From positions 1 through 9,858 of the forward strand of contig JASHYD010001236.1 in assembly GCA_030043175.1 (NCBI GenBank): a DNA stretch of 9,858 nucleotides. The letters are read 5' to 3'. Positions 1-6,385 of the stretch are shown piece after piece. The DNA comes from Xanthobacteraceae bacterium (GTDB lineage Bacteria; Pseudomonadota; Alphaproteobacteria; Rhizobiales; Xanthobacteraceae). How positions within the stretch are numbered: the stretch's first letter is position 1; each line of letters opens with the position of its first letter. The notes beneath the pieces were generated by a model, which was not told the DNA's origin, ran no database searches, and saw nothing but the letters and a program-made list of their open reading frames with translations. The position numbers were made by a program, and so were the translations under genes.

Positions 1-67
1 GTCCGCGCAGGCCGGCCATCCCGGCGCGCAGGTCGACGACAGTGGTAAGGTCCAATTCTTGGCTCAT
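1..67 (-). CDS. murB: UDP-N-acetylenolpyruvoylglucosamine reductase (MurB), N-terminus only
   Basis: Only the first 22 codons are inside the window; the gene runs off the low-coordinate edge. MurB is the cytoplasmic FAD enzyme that reduces UDP-GlcNAc-enolpyruvate to UDP-MurNAc, the substrate of MurC. The visible peptide begins MSQELDLTTVV and continues with DLRAGMAGLRG, which resembles the start of rhizobial MurB proteins, where a short variable head leads into an LRG motif just before the FAD domain. Position is the second argument: murB follows murC in this cluster type. No FAD-binding motif is visible, so the call rests on a short match plus synteny. The ATG at 67 has no clear Shine-Dalgarno sequence. 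In-frame ATGs at 115 and 121 would add 16 or 18 residues, so the start is uncertain. Confidence 0.72.
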   Translation of the reverse strand, partial: MSQELDLTTVVDLRAGMAGLRG

Positions 68-239
68 GCTTGAGAGACATAGCGACGCAGTTTTTCCCGC
101 GCCAGGTCCATCCATTTGCATACGCTCGATAGCCGCGCAAACCGGTGGCGATCTTGCCGTCCGAATTAAGCCCAGCGACATCCGGGGTGGGCCGTTCCCG
201 GATGCCGCGGCGCTTGCGGGCTACGGTTCAGGAACCGGT
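68..239. other. murC-murB intergenic region
   Basis: This 172-nt spacer lies between the murC stop and the murB start (118 nt if murB starts at 121). It contains one clear inverted repeat (180-203) and, just after the murC stop on the minus strand, a direct repeat of TGAACCG. I see no convincing promoter or T-tailed terminator, so read-through from murC into murB is the simplest reading. Confidence 0.6.
180..203. repeat. inverted repeat / hairpin downstream of murC
   Basis: A perfect 7-bp inverted repeat, ATCCGGG at 180-186 and CCCGGAT at 197-203, encloses a 10-nt loop. No run of T follows on either strand, so it does not look like an intrinsic terminator. It could be an RNA hairpin that protects the upstream message from 3' decay, or a worn fragment of the same kind of palindrome seen at 6287-6365, which also contains TCCGGG arms. 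The similarity is short and could be chance. Confidence 0.4.
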
Positions 240-1652
240 TCACGCCGCAGCGCCGAGCGCGGCGAGCTCGCCCGGGAGGGCGTAGGCCCATTGGGTGATG
301 CTGCCTGCCCCCAGGCAGACCACGTAGTCGCTCGGGCGCGCAATGTTTTTGACCAGAGTCGCAAGCTGCTGCGGCCCGTCGAGCCCCAGGACATGGCGAT
401 GCCCCCGCGCCCGGAGCCCGGTGATCAGGCTGTCGCGGTCCGCGCCCGCGATCGGCGCCTCGCCGGCCGGATACACGTGGGCCACGATCACGCTATCGGC
501 ATCATTAAAGCAGGTACAGAACCGCTCAAACAGCGTATGCAGGCGGGTGTAGCGGTGCGGCTGCACCACTGCGATCACCTGGCCTGGAGTGGATTCGCGC
601 GCGGCGCGGAGCACCGCCTCAATCTCGACCGGATGGTGAGCGTAATCGTCGATCACCGTAATGCCGTTCCATGTGCCGGTGCGGGTGAAGCGCCGCCGCA
701 CTCCGCCGAAGCCGGACAGCGCCGTACGGATCACTGCATCGGAGATGCCGAGATTATGCGCCGCCGCGATGGCGGCGGTGGCGTTAAGCGCATTGTGCCG
801 CCCCGGCATCGGCAGCACCAGGTTGTCGATGCTGTGCACATCGTCGCCGGCGCGATCGCGGAACACCACGCAAAAGCGCGAATTGCCGTTGGCATGTTCG
901 AGCCTGGTCAGACGGACGTCAGCCTGGGGGTTTTCCCCGTAGGTGATGATGCGGCGGTCCTCGATGCGACCGACCATCGTCTGCACCACCTGATGGTCGG
1001 TGCACATCACCGCAAAGCCGTAGAAAGGGACGTTCTCGACGAAGGCCTGGAAGGCCGACTGCACGGCATCGAAGGTCTTGAAATGATCGAGGTGCTCGGG
1101 ATCCACGTTGGTGACGATGGCGATGTCAGCCGGCAGCTTGAGGAAGGTGCCGTCGGATTCGTCGGCTTCGACCACCATCCAGTCGCCGGCGCCAAGGCGC
1201 GCATTGGTGCCATAGGCGTTGATGATGCCGCCGTTGATGACGGTGGGATCGAGGCGGCCGGCGTCGAGCAGCATCGCCACCAGCGATGTCGTGGTGGTCT
1301 TGCCGTGAGTGCCGGCAATGGCGATGCAGCTCTTGAGACGCATCAGCTCGGCGAGCATCTCGGCGCGCCGCACCACCGGCAGGCGCTTCGCCCGCGCCGC
1401 AGCGAGTTCCGGATTATCGCGCTTGATCGCCGATGATACCACCACCACATCGGCGCCGTCCAAATTGCCGGCCGTGTGGCCGAACGCGACCGCAATGCCG
1501 AGGTCGCGCAACCGCTTGACGTTCTGGCTTTCGGTGACGTCCGAGCCTGTCACCGTGTAGCCAAGATTGCAAAGGACTTCGGCAATCCCGCTCATGCCAA
1601 TGCCGCCGATGCCGACAAAATGGATCGGGCCGATGTCGCGCGGAAGTTTCAT
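240..1652 (-). CDS. murC: UDP-N-acetylmuramate--L-alanine ligase (MurC)
   Basis: Cytoplasmic ATP-dependent ligase that adds L-alanine to UDP-MurNAc, the first step of stem-peptide assembly. The 470-residue protein is full length for the family. The N-terminal UDP-binding domain has the glycine-rich [15 protein letters not shown] (residues 11-25). The central ATPase domain has the P-loop [10 protein letters not shown] (113-122), EADESDG (162-168) and [10 protein letters not shown] (181-190). The C-terminal domain has GRHNALN (284-290), DDYAHHP (335-341) and QPHRYTR (364-370). [12 protein letters not shown] with the AGTHGKTTT form of the P-loop separates MurC from MurD, MurE and MurF. The ATG at 1652 is preceded by a GGA with about 6 nt spacing, and the glycine-rich motif follows at the usual distance. 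Unlike its upstream partners it is not tightly coupled: 434 nt separate it from murG, so it may have its own promoter and lead a murC-murB unit. Confidence 0.98.
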   Translation of the reverse strand: MKLPRDIGPIHFVGIGGIGMSGIAEVLCNLGYTVTGSDVTESQNVKRLRDLGIAVAFGHTAGNLDGADVVVVSSAIKRDNPELAAARAKRLPVVRRAEMLAELMRLKSCIAIAGTHGKTTTTSLVAMLLDAGRLDPTVINGGIINAYGTNARLGAGDWMVVEADESDGTFLKLPADIAIVTNVDPEHLDHFKTFDAVQSAFQAFVENVPFYGFAVMCTDHQVVQTMVGRIEDRRIITYGENPQADVRLTRLEHANGNSRFCVVFRDRAGDDVHSIDNLVLPMPGRHNALNATAAIAAAHNLGISDAVIRTALSGFGGVRRRFTRTGTWNGITVIDDYAHHPVEIEAVLRAARESTPGQVIAVVQPHRYTRLHTLFERFCTCFNDADSVIVAHVYPAGEAPIAGADRDSLITGLRARGHRHVLGLDGPQQLATLVKNIARPSDYVVCLGAGSITQWAYALPGELAALGAAA

Positions 1653-1711
1653 GGTGCGTCCGTCAAGTGAATATCCGGCCTGGCTATCGGGCCAGCATGC
1701 AAACAGGCCCT

Positions 1712-1755
1712 CGTTGCATCAACGTGCGCCAATTTTAAGCCCAAGCGTTTAATTG
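1712..1755 (-). promoter_or_regulatory. candidate control region upstream of murC
   Basis: About 60-100 nt upstream of the murC start there is a cluster of features usual for a control region. CGTTG-CAT-CAACG (1712-1724) is a perfect 5-bp palindrome around 3 nt. Next to it is an AT-rich stretch with CAATT (1730-1734) and AATTG (1751-1755) as inverted arms. Two TTAA tetramers inside are 10 nt apart, which does not fit the CtrA consensus of TTAA-N7-TTAA. No clean sigma-70 pair is visible. The reasons for listing it are base composition and position; a specific regulator cannot be named. Confidence 0.22.
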
Positions 1756-1815
1756 TTCGTGAGGCGCCTGCTTGACCCTGACGAGCACTGGTGTGGCATG
1801 TCGCCGGCCACGGTT

Positions 1816-2031
1816 TCAGAAAAACCGGCGCCCCGGACGTAGATTGAGCCTGATCACTGCGATGCGGTCCCAACCTGCATCCAAGCTGCGAAATGGGGAA
1901 TTCTGACTATGCATCTCCTCATACATCAGATCAAAGTGAACAACTGATTGCTGGGCCGAACACAGCAAGAACTTAATACGATCGGCTTCGTTCCCAGGCT
2001 CAGGCCGGTGGTGCGGCAGCTGACGCAACAT
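1816..2031 (-). CDS. possible small hypothetical protein (71 aa), doubtful
   Basis: An ATG-to-TGA frame of 71 codons lies on the same strand as the cluster, 55 nt after the murG stop. The peptide starts MLRQLPHHRPEPG, is mixed and basic toward the end (RLNLRPGRRFF), and has no signal peptide, membrane segment or motif I recognise. Its third codon positions are about 61% G/C (28 A/T-ending of 71 codons, hand count), against 68% in the first 31 codons of murC and 79% in the first 34 of murF. No Shine-Dalgarno sequence precedes the ATG. The Arg- and His-rich composition is also what reverse-frame or non-coding GC-rich DNA gives. It may be a chance frame or a remnant of a lost gene; I list it because it is the only co-directional frame of any length in this gap. 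Confidence 0.2.
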   Translation of the reverse strand: MLRQLPHHRPEPGNEADRIKFLLCSAQQSVVHFDLMYEEMHSQNSPFRSLDAGWDRIAVIRLNLRPGRRFF

Positions 2032-2086
2032 AAGCCGGCACGCCAGTCAGGCGAGCGGCAGCGGGGGCGCCCGAAAAATGGCCCGT

Positions 2087-3229
2087 TCAAGACGTGGTCG
2101 CCGGCTCGGCGCTGGCCTGCTGTTCCCTCGACCCGGACACCACCCCCATCACCAGATCCGCCAGCCGATCCGCACCGTCGAGAACTCCCTGGCCGCGTGC
2201 CGCCGCCGCCATTGCGGCGAGCTGGGCTGGCGCGGCGGCAAGCCGTGCAATTTCACTGGCGACGCGATCCGGGGTGAACTGCGTCTGTTCGATCATGAAC
2301 GCGCCGCCGGCGCGTTCGAGCATGCCGGCGTTGGCGCGCTGGTCGTGGTCGAGGGCGTGGGGCAATGGCACCAGGATGGCGGGCCGTCCAATGGCCGCGA
2401 GCTCCGCCACCGTGGAGGCGCCCGAACGCGCTATCACGATGTGACTTGCCGCCATCCGGGACGGAAGATCGCGGAAGAATGGCTCAACCTCGGCGGCGAC
2501 GCCGAAACGCTGATAGGCCGACCGCACCCTCTCGATGTCCTCGTCGCGCGCCTGCTGGGTTACAGTGAGCCGTGCCCGCACCGCCATTGGCACAAGCTCG
2601 ATGGCGGGAGGTATGACATCAGCCATCACCCGCGCGCCCTGGCTGCCGCCAAACACCAGAATGCGCAGCGGCCCGTCGGCGCCCGGATAGGGCGTCGCCG
2701 CCGCCTCGACGACCGCCGGGCGGATCGGATTTCCCGTATGCGTGACCTTGACGGCAAAGCGGGGATCATCCGCCAATAGACCGCGAAAGCCGGTGGCAAT
2801 CGTCTGTACCCGCCGAGCGAGCAGCCGGTTGGCGCGGCCGAGCACGCCGTTCTGCTCATGGACGACGGTTGGAATGCCGCGCAGTACCGCGGCGAGCAGC
2901 GGCGGAATGGTGGGATAGCCCCCGAAGCCGACGACGGCCGCCGGGTGCAACCGGCCAAAGAGGAGCAGTGCCCTCACGGTACCACGCGAGAGCTTGGTGA
3001 CGGCGCCGGCGATGTGGAACGGATTGCGTCCCGCCAATGTCGCGCTCGGGACGATATGCGTCGCCTGGCCCGGGAATTCGCCATAACGGCTCGCGCGCTC
3101 GTCGGTAACAAGGTCGACCGTGGCGCCGCGCCGCGTGAGCGCGATGGCGAGCGCCTCGGCCGGAAACAGGTGTCCCCCGGTTCCGCCCGCCGCAACGATG
3201 ACGAGAGGCGAGCCGCCGCGTGCCTGCAT
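2087..3229 (-). CDS. murG: lipid II synthase: UDP-GlcNAc--MurNAc-(pentapeptide)-PP-undecaprenol GlcNAc transferase (MurG)
   Basis: Peripheral inner-membrane glycosyltransferase (family GT28) that adds GlcNAc to lipid I, giving lipid II on the cytoplasmic face. The protein is 380 residues, slightly longer than usual at the C-terminus. The N-terminal acceptor domain carries the G-loop GGTGGHLFPAE (15-25), GFGGYPT (101-107) and HEQNGVLGRANR (124-135). GNPIRP (166-171) marks the inter-domain region. The C-terminal UDP-GlcNAc domain has GGSQGA (194-199), ARSGASTVAEL (267-277) and PLPHALDHDQRANA (288-301). The ATG at 3229 overlaps the ftsW stop by 1 nt (TGATG), with GGGAG 9 nt upstream. A GTG directly before it (3232) also fits, with 6 nt spacing and a 4-nt overlap, and would add one residue. 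Either way translation is probably coupled to ftsW. Confidence 0.97.
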   Translation of the reverse strand: MQARGGSPLVIVAAGGTGGHLFPAEALAIALTRRGATVDLVTDERASRYGEFPGQATHIVPSATLAGRNPFHIAGAVTKLSRGTVRALLLFGRLHPAAVVGFGGYPTIPPLLAAVLRGIPTVVHEQNGVLGRANRLLARRVQTIATGFRGLLADDPRFAVKVTHTGNPIRPAVVEAAATPYPGADGPLRILVFGGSQGARVMADVIPPAIELVPMAVRARLTVTQQARDEDIERVRSAYQRFGVAAEVEPFFRDLPSRMAASHIVIARSGASTVAELAAIGRPAILVPLPHALDHDQRANAGMLERAGGAFMIEQTQFTPDRVASEIARLAAAPAQLAAMAAAARGQGVLDGADRLADLVMGVVSGSREQQASAEPATTS

Positions 3230-4479
3230 CACAGCGCACTCCCGGCGAGCCCCGCCCTGCCCTGGGGCCGCGGGGGCGCCTCCGCCCTGCCGTCTCCCGC
3301 TTGCGGCAGAGGGCCGCGCGGAGGGGGCGGGACGCCCGCCGCCCCCGAATAGGGCGTCAAGGGCTGCAGCAGCGCCGTGCGCGGACGTTCGCGAGTGAAA
3401 GCGAGCAACATGCCCATGCCATAGGCGAGCGAGATCATCGAGGAACCGCCATAGGAGATGAACGGAAGCGTCATTCCTTTGGCCGGTATGAGCGCCAGAT
3501 TCACCGCCATATTGATCGCCGACTGGGCCCCGAACAAGATGGCGAGCCCGGCAATCGAAAACCGCGAAAATGGATCATCGTTACGCATCGCCTTGCCGAG
3601 CGCGCGAAGCACGATGAACGCAAACAAAAAGACCAGAACCAGACACAGCACGATGCCGAACTCCTCAGCCGCCACAGCGAACACGAAATCGGCATGGCTG
3701 TCGGGCAGAATGCGTTTTATGGTGCCTTCCCCCGGCCCCTGGCCGAACCAGCCGCCGCGGAAAAACGATTCTACGGCCGCATCGACCTGGAAAGTATCGC
3801 CGGATGCGGGATCAAGAAAGCGCCTGATGCGCCGCGCCACGTGGGGGATCGTCGTATAGGCGGCCAACAGACCGAGCATCGCGGCGCCGCCGAGGCTCAC
3901 CACCCAGACAAGCCGCATGCCGGCCATGAAAAACAACGCGCCCCACACAAGCGCAACCAGCATAGTTTGGCCGAAATCAGGTTGGAGGACCAGCAGGCCA
4001 ACCACAGCGAGCAGCATTACCAGCGAAAACGTGGTCGCCGGCATGTCAGGCTTGCGCCCCGATTCGGCAAACAACCACGCGTTGAGAACGACGAAGGACG
4101 GCTTGAGGAACTCGGACGGCTGAATGTTCAATCCGGCAAGGACGATCCAACGGCGTGCGCCTTTCACCTCGGCGCCGATGAACAGCGTGGCGACGACGAG
4201 CGCCGTGCTGACGATGAAGACCACAAGTGCGAGGCGGCGGATCTGACGCGGCGATAGAAGGGATATCGCCAGCATGACGACGATCGCTGGGACGAGATAG
4301 AGCAGGTGGTGGTGCACGAAATAGAATGAGTCAAGCCCGAGGCGGGCCGCGACTGGAGGGCTCGCTGCGAGCGAAAGCACAATGCCGCCCAGCATGATTG
4401 CGCCCAGAGCCACGAGACTGAACCGGTCGATCGTCCACCACCATGCCGCCAGCGGCGTTCGTTCGACGCGCGAAACCAT
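3229..4479 (-). CDS. ftsW: septal peptidoglycan glycosyltransferase FtsW (SEDS family)
   Basis: Polytopic inner-membrane protein of the SEDS family that polymerises lipid II at the division septum with its cognate penicillin-binding protein. The 416-residue product has about ten hydrophobic segments. Family motifs run in order: GARRWI (107-112), QPSEFLK (120-126), QPDFGQ (166-171), GWFGQGPGEG (243-252), LPDSHADFVFAVAAEEFG (258-275) and GMTLPFISYGGSS (335-347). D264 matches the Asp proposed as catalytic in SEDS enzymes. The ATG at 4479 was chosen because GGGA lies 8 nt upstream and the first membrane segment follows. The same frame stays open to 4941, but that stretch is Arg-rich, crosses repeats and enters murD, so it is not FtsW. 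Oddity: residues 379-416 form a Pro/Gly/Arg/Ala-rich tail encoded by a GC-rich palindromic element (3252-3346) and look added onto the normal FtsW end. Confidence 0.95.
   Translation of the reverse strand: MVSRVERTPLAAWWWTIDRFSLVALGAIMLGGIVLSLAASPPVAARLGLDSFYFVHHHLLYLVPAIVVMLAISLLSPRQIRRLALVVFIVSTALVVATLFIGAEVKGARRWIVLAGLNIQPSEFLKPSFVVLNAWLFAESGRKPDMPATTFSLVMLLAVVGLLVLQPDFGQTMLVALVWGALFFMAGMRLVWVVSLGGAAMLGLLAAYTTIPHVARRIRRFLDPASGDTFQVDAAVESFFRGGWFGQGPGEGTIKRILPDSHADFVFAVAAEEFGIVLCLVLVFLFAFIVLRALGKAMRNDDPFSRFSIAGLAILFGAQSAINMAVNLALIPAKGMTLPFISYGGSSMISLAYGMGMLLAFTRERPRTALLQPLTPYSGAAGVPPPPRGPLPQAGDGRAEAPPRPQGRAGLAGSAL
3252..3346. repeat. GC-rich palindromic (REP-like) element inside the 3' end of ftsW
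   Basis: This stretch contains several nested palindromes. CTGCCG (3287-3292) pairs with CGGCAG (3304-3309) around an 11-nt loop centred on CCCGCTTG. GGGGGCGG (3323-3330) pairs perfectly with CCGCCCCC (3339-3346) around 8 nt. The 10-mer CCGCCCTGCC occurs exactly at 3252-3261 and 3282-3291. The middle part looks like a worn copy of a CTCTCCCGCTTGCGGGAGAG type of dispersed palindrome that I associate with rhizobial and other GC-rich proteobacterial intergenic DNA; that family link is from memory. Unusually, it is inside coding sequence, in frame, where it encodes the FtsW tail. The element at 4680-4714 shares GCCCTGCC and a G-rich right flank. Confidence 0.6.
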
Positions 4480-4634
4480 GGTCGAGTTCCCGGCTTGTGG
4501 CAGGGCGATGGCCGCTGCCGTGACGCCTGTTTTCCCCTCCCACACAACCGAGCGGTGAGAAGAGAGCTCGCCGTACGCGATTGCCCGTTCCCTGCGCCTC
4601 ACTCGGAATCTGCGCGATGCGCGCGCACAATGAT

Positions 4635-4653
4635 CTCTCGGCGCAAGCGAGAG
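4635..4653. repeat. short palindromic repeat (REP-like)
   Basis: CTCTCG (4635-4640) and CGAGAG (4648-4653) form a perfect 6-bp stem around GCGCAAG. It is followed directly by GGTAAGGGCGG. The layout of a CTC...GAG palindrome, a GCAAGC-like centre and a G-rich right flank matches the elements at 3252-3346 and 4680-4714, suggesting one degenerate family. No T-run follows on the minus strand, so it is not a typical terminator. Confidence 0.5.
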
Positions 4654-4679
4654 GTAAGGGCGGCGCCCACAAGCGATGG

Positions 4680-4714
4680 CCCTGCCCAACGAGCGGGGCA
4701 GGGTAGGGAGAGGG
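4680..4714. repeat. palindromic repeat with G-quadruplex motif
   Basis: CCCTGCCC (4680-4687) and GGGCAGGG (4696-4703) form a perfect 8-bp inverted repeat with an 8-nt loop. The right arm runs into four G-runs at 4695-4698, 4701-4703, 4706-4708 and 4712-4714 with loops of 2, 2 and 3 nt, a textbook G-quadruplex pattern on the plus strand. For the minus-strand operon this is the template strand, so it would fold in DNA and not in the mRNA. Its shape matches dispersed palindromic repeats common in GC-rich proteobacteria. Confidence 0.6.
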
Positions 4715-4747
4715 ACAGCATTCGACGTTGTGTTAGAATCCTGCGCA

Positions 4748-4776
4748 ACTATCGTTGCCGCCCTGTTAATAAACAA
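4748..4776 (-). promoter_or_regulatory. weak candidate promoter for ftsW
   Basis: On the minus strand TTGTTT (4776-4771) and GATAGT (4753-4748) are separated by exactly 17 nt, in the most AT-rich patch of the murD-ftsW gap. The match to sigma-70 hexamers is only partial (3/6 and 4/6), and the -10 overlaps the palindrome GCAAC-TATC-GTTGC. It would give a leader of roughly 260 nt before ftsW. This is a suggestion from spacing and position only. Confidence 0.18.
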
Positions 4777-4838
4777 TTTCGATCGCCCAGTCGGATGATG
4801 CCGGCCTGCGTTACCGGATCGCGGGAAGGTGGTTCCGG

Positions 4839-6245
4839 TTACGGCCGAAGCGGTGCGACGACGCCCGGAAGGCTCTGCACGAGTTTGCGGAACACCGCGC
4901 CGCGCGCTTCGAAATTGTCGAACTGGTCGTAGGATGCACAAGCCGGAGACAGTAGCACGACGGGGTGATCGAGCCCGGATGCTGCGGCATCGCGCGCGGC
5001 TTCCTCGACGGCACGCTCGAGAGTGCCGGCCGTAACGTGGTCAACCCTGCCGGCGAGCGTTTTGGCGAACTCCTCCGCCGCAGCGCCAATCAGATAAGCC
5101 TTGCGGATGCGGGGAAAATAGCCGGAGAGCTGCTCGATGCCGCCGGTCTTCAGCTTGCCGCCCGCGATCCAAAAGATGTCGCCGAAGCAGGCCAGGGCCT
5201 GGGCGGCGGAATCGGCGTTGGTGGCCTTCGAATCGTTGATGAACAGCACCCGGTCCTTACGGCCGACCTCTTGCAGGCGGTGCGCCAGGCCGGGAAACGA
5301 CCGCAATGCGGCCTGGATGACGTGCCGGTCGACCCCGAGCGCGCGCGCAGCGGCCACCGCACAAGCGGCGTTCTGGGCATTGTGGCGACCCCGCAACGGG
5401 CCGATGTTGCTGAGGTGAGCGACTTCCTGCGCGGTGCCGCCGGTGGCCTCGAGGATGCGTTCGGCATCCACATAAATCCCGTAAGCCAGCGGGTGGCGGA
5501 CCGAAACGCGCACGACGCGCCGGCCGCTGCGCGCCGCCCGGTCGGCAATCGCCTGGCATCGGTTGTCGTCGACACCGACGATCGCAGTGCCGTCGAGCTC
5601 AACGCCTGCAATCAGACGCTCCTTGATGGCAGCATAGTTGTCCATGGTGCCGTGACGATCGAGATGGTCCTCGGCGAGATTGATCAGGATGCCAATCGAG
5701 GGGTCGATGCTGGTCGCGAGGTCGATCTGGAACGACGAGCACTCGACCACATGCACGCGACCGATCTTGGGCGGCGCCAGCGAGAGAACGGCGGTGCCGA
5801 TATTGCCGCCGAGCTGGGTGTCGAAACCGGCCTCACTGCAGATATGGGCGATGAGCGCCGTCGTGGTCGACTTGCCATTGGTGCCAGTGACGGCGACGAA
5901 AGGCGCTCGAGGCGCATGGGCGCGCCGCTGGCGACAGAACAGCTCGATGTCGCCGATGACTTCGACCGCCATGGCGCGGGCAAGTCCGACCGACCAGTGC
6001 GGCGCGGGGTGGGTGAATGGAACGCCGGGTGCGAGCACGAGCGCTGCGATCACGCCCCAGTCGAGTTCGCGCAGGTCTTTTACCGGAATGCCCGCACTGG
6101 CGGCATCGGCAACGCGCTCGGGGCTGTCGTCCCAGCCCACCACATCGGCCCCGCCGGCGGTCAGCGCGCTTGCAGCGACCGTCCCCGAGCCACCGAGACC
6201 GAACACCGCGACCTTCTTACCAGCAAAGGTGGTGATGGGGATCAC
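4839..6245 (-). CDS. murD: UDP-N-acetylmuramoyl-L-alanine--D-glutamate ligase (MurD)
   Basis: Cytoplasmic ATP-dependent ligase that adds D-glutamate to UDP-MurNAc-L-Ala. The protein is 468 residues, normal for alphaproteobacterial MurD. The N-terminal domain has VFGLGGSG (14-21) and the LAPGVP loop (71-76). The ATPase domain has GTNGKSTTT (121-129), ECSSFQID (168-175) and [12 protein letters not shown] (189-200). The C-terminal part has GRHNAQN (286-292), NDSKATNAD (337-345) and [10 protein letters not shown] (433-442), the last two diagnostic for MurD. The start is GTG at 6245, with AAGAGG 5 nt upstream; no ATG precedes the glycine-rich motif, and the sequence MIPITTF matches the usual start of rhizobial MurD. 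It lies 140 nt after mraY across a large hairpin and 359 nt before ftsW, so its translation is not coupled to either. Confidence 0.97.
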   Translation of the reverse strand: MIPITTFAGKKVAVFGLGGSGTVAASALTAGGADVVGWDDSPERVADAASAGIPVKDLRELDWGVIAALVLAPGVPFTHPAPHWSVGLARAMAVEVIGDIELFCRQRRAHAPRAPFVAVTGTNGKSTTTALIAHICSEAGFDTQLGGNIGTAVLSLAPPKIGRVHVVECSSFQIDLATSIDPSIGILINLAEDHLDRHGTMDNYAAIKERLIAGVELDGTAIVGVDDNRCQAIADRAARSGRRVVRVSVRHPLAYGIYVDAERILEATGGTAQEVAHLSNIGPLRGRHNAQNAACAVAAARALGVDRHVIQAALRSFPGLAHRLQEVGRKDRVLFINDSKATNADSAAQALACFGDIFWIAGGKLKTGGIEQLSGYFPRIRKAYLIGAAAEEFAKTLAGRVDHVTAGTLERAVEEAARDAAASGLDHPVVLLSPACASYDQFDNFEARGAVFRKLVQSLPGVVAPLRP

Positions 6246-6286
6246 GTCCGCCTCTTCCGCCCGCTTGGGCCGGCAGCCTCCGTCGT

Positions 6287-6365
6287 CCGGATTGAGCGAA
6301 GCGAAGTCCGGGACGGCGGTGGCGGGTTTACAGCCCGGTCCCGGATTTCGCTTCGCTCAAGCCGG
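6287..6365. repeat. large imperfect inverted repeat between mraY and murD
   Basis: Arms at 6287-6314 and 6338-6365 are complementary over 28 positions with two mismatches: A6291 opposite G6361, and one position where one strand's transcript keeps a G-U pair. The core 23-bp arms (6292-6314 and 6338-6360) contain TTGAGCGAAGCGAA and its complement TTCGCTTCGCTCAA. A small CGGG/CCCG hairpin (6323-6326 with 6334-6337) sits in the 23-nt loop. From memory, TTGAGCGAAGCGAA next to a TCCGGG stretch is typical of abundant dispersed palindromes in Bradyrhizobium-like genomes. In mRNA it would form a very stable stem between mraY and murD. There is no U-tract, so full termination is unlikely; mRNA stabilisation or partial polarity are possible. 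Confidence 0.8.
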
Positions 6366-6385
6366 GCAACACAGAGCGCCATGCC

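Larger units (their letters stand above)
1653..2086. other. long, lower-G+C murG-murC intergenic region
   Basis: This 434-nt gap is the longest in the window. By hand count, 1681-2040 has 160 A/T in 360 bases, about 56% G+C, visibly lower than the flanking genes. It holds one weak small ORF (1816-2031, minus), a hairpin at that ORF's stop codon (CGGTTT 1811-1816 with AAACCG 1822-1827, 5-nt loop), an AT-rich stretch with CAATT/AATTG arms (1730-1755) and the short palindrome CGTTG-CAT-CAACG (1712-1724). A murC promoter in the AT-rich part is plausible, but I cannot find a well-spaced -35/-10 pair. I see no insertion-sequence ends or transposase motif. Confidence 0.6.
4480..4838. other. murD-ftsW intergenic region
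   Basis: This 359-nt spacer interrupts the otherwise compact murF-to-murG block. It contains an imperfect 7-bp hairpin (CGGTGAG 4553-4559 with CTCGCCG 4567-4573, one T-G pair), two REP-like palindromes (4635-4653 and 4680-4714), a palindrome GCAAC-TATC-GTTGC (4745-4758) and an AT-rich patch around 4764-4780. Minus-strand translation of the whole gap stays open into ftsW, but the peptide is Arg/Pro-rich and reads through the repeats, so I treat it as non-coding. The ftsW mRNA may therefore carry a long structured leader. Confidence 0.6.

Noticed and set aside
42..1436. 464-codon open frame on the plus strand opposite murC
   Set aside because: It is the antisense shadow of murC in GC-rich DNA. 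The peptide is rich in Arg, His, Gly and Ala and shows no family motif, whereas the minus frame has every MurC motif.
1736..1753. Two TTAA boxes as a CtrA site upstream of murC
   Set aside because: The boxes are 10 nt apart, while the CtrA consensus needs 7 nt.
2058..2076. GGGCGCCC palindrome followed by GAAAAA, a possible terminator after murG
   Set aside because: For minus-strand transcription the T-run comes before the palindrome, and for the plus strand the tail is A, not T. The geometry does not fit an intrinsic terminator in either direction.
3220..4257. 345-codon plus-strand frame opposite ftsW
   Set aside because: Highly charged, His/Arg/Glu-rich translation, which is what antisense to a membrane protein looks like; ftsW motifs are complete on the other strand.
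4480..4941. N-terminal extension of ftsW by 154 codons
   Set aside because: The frame is open, but the extension is Arg/Pro-rich, translates palindromic repeats and overlaps the murD 3' end. The ATG at 4479 has a ribosome site and leads straight into the first FtsW membrane segment.
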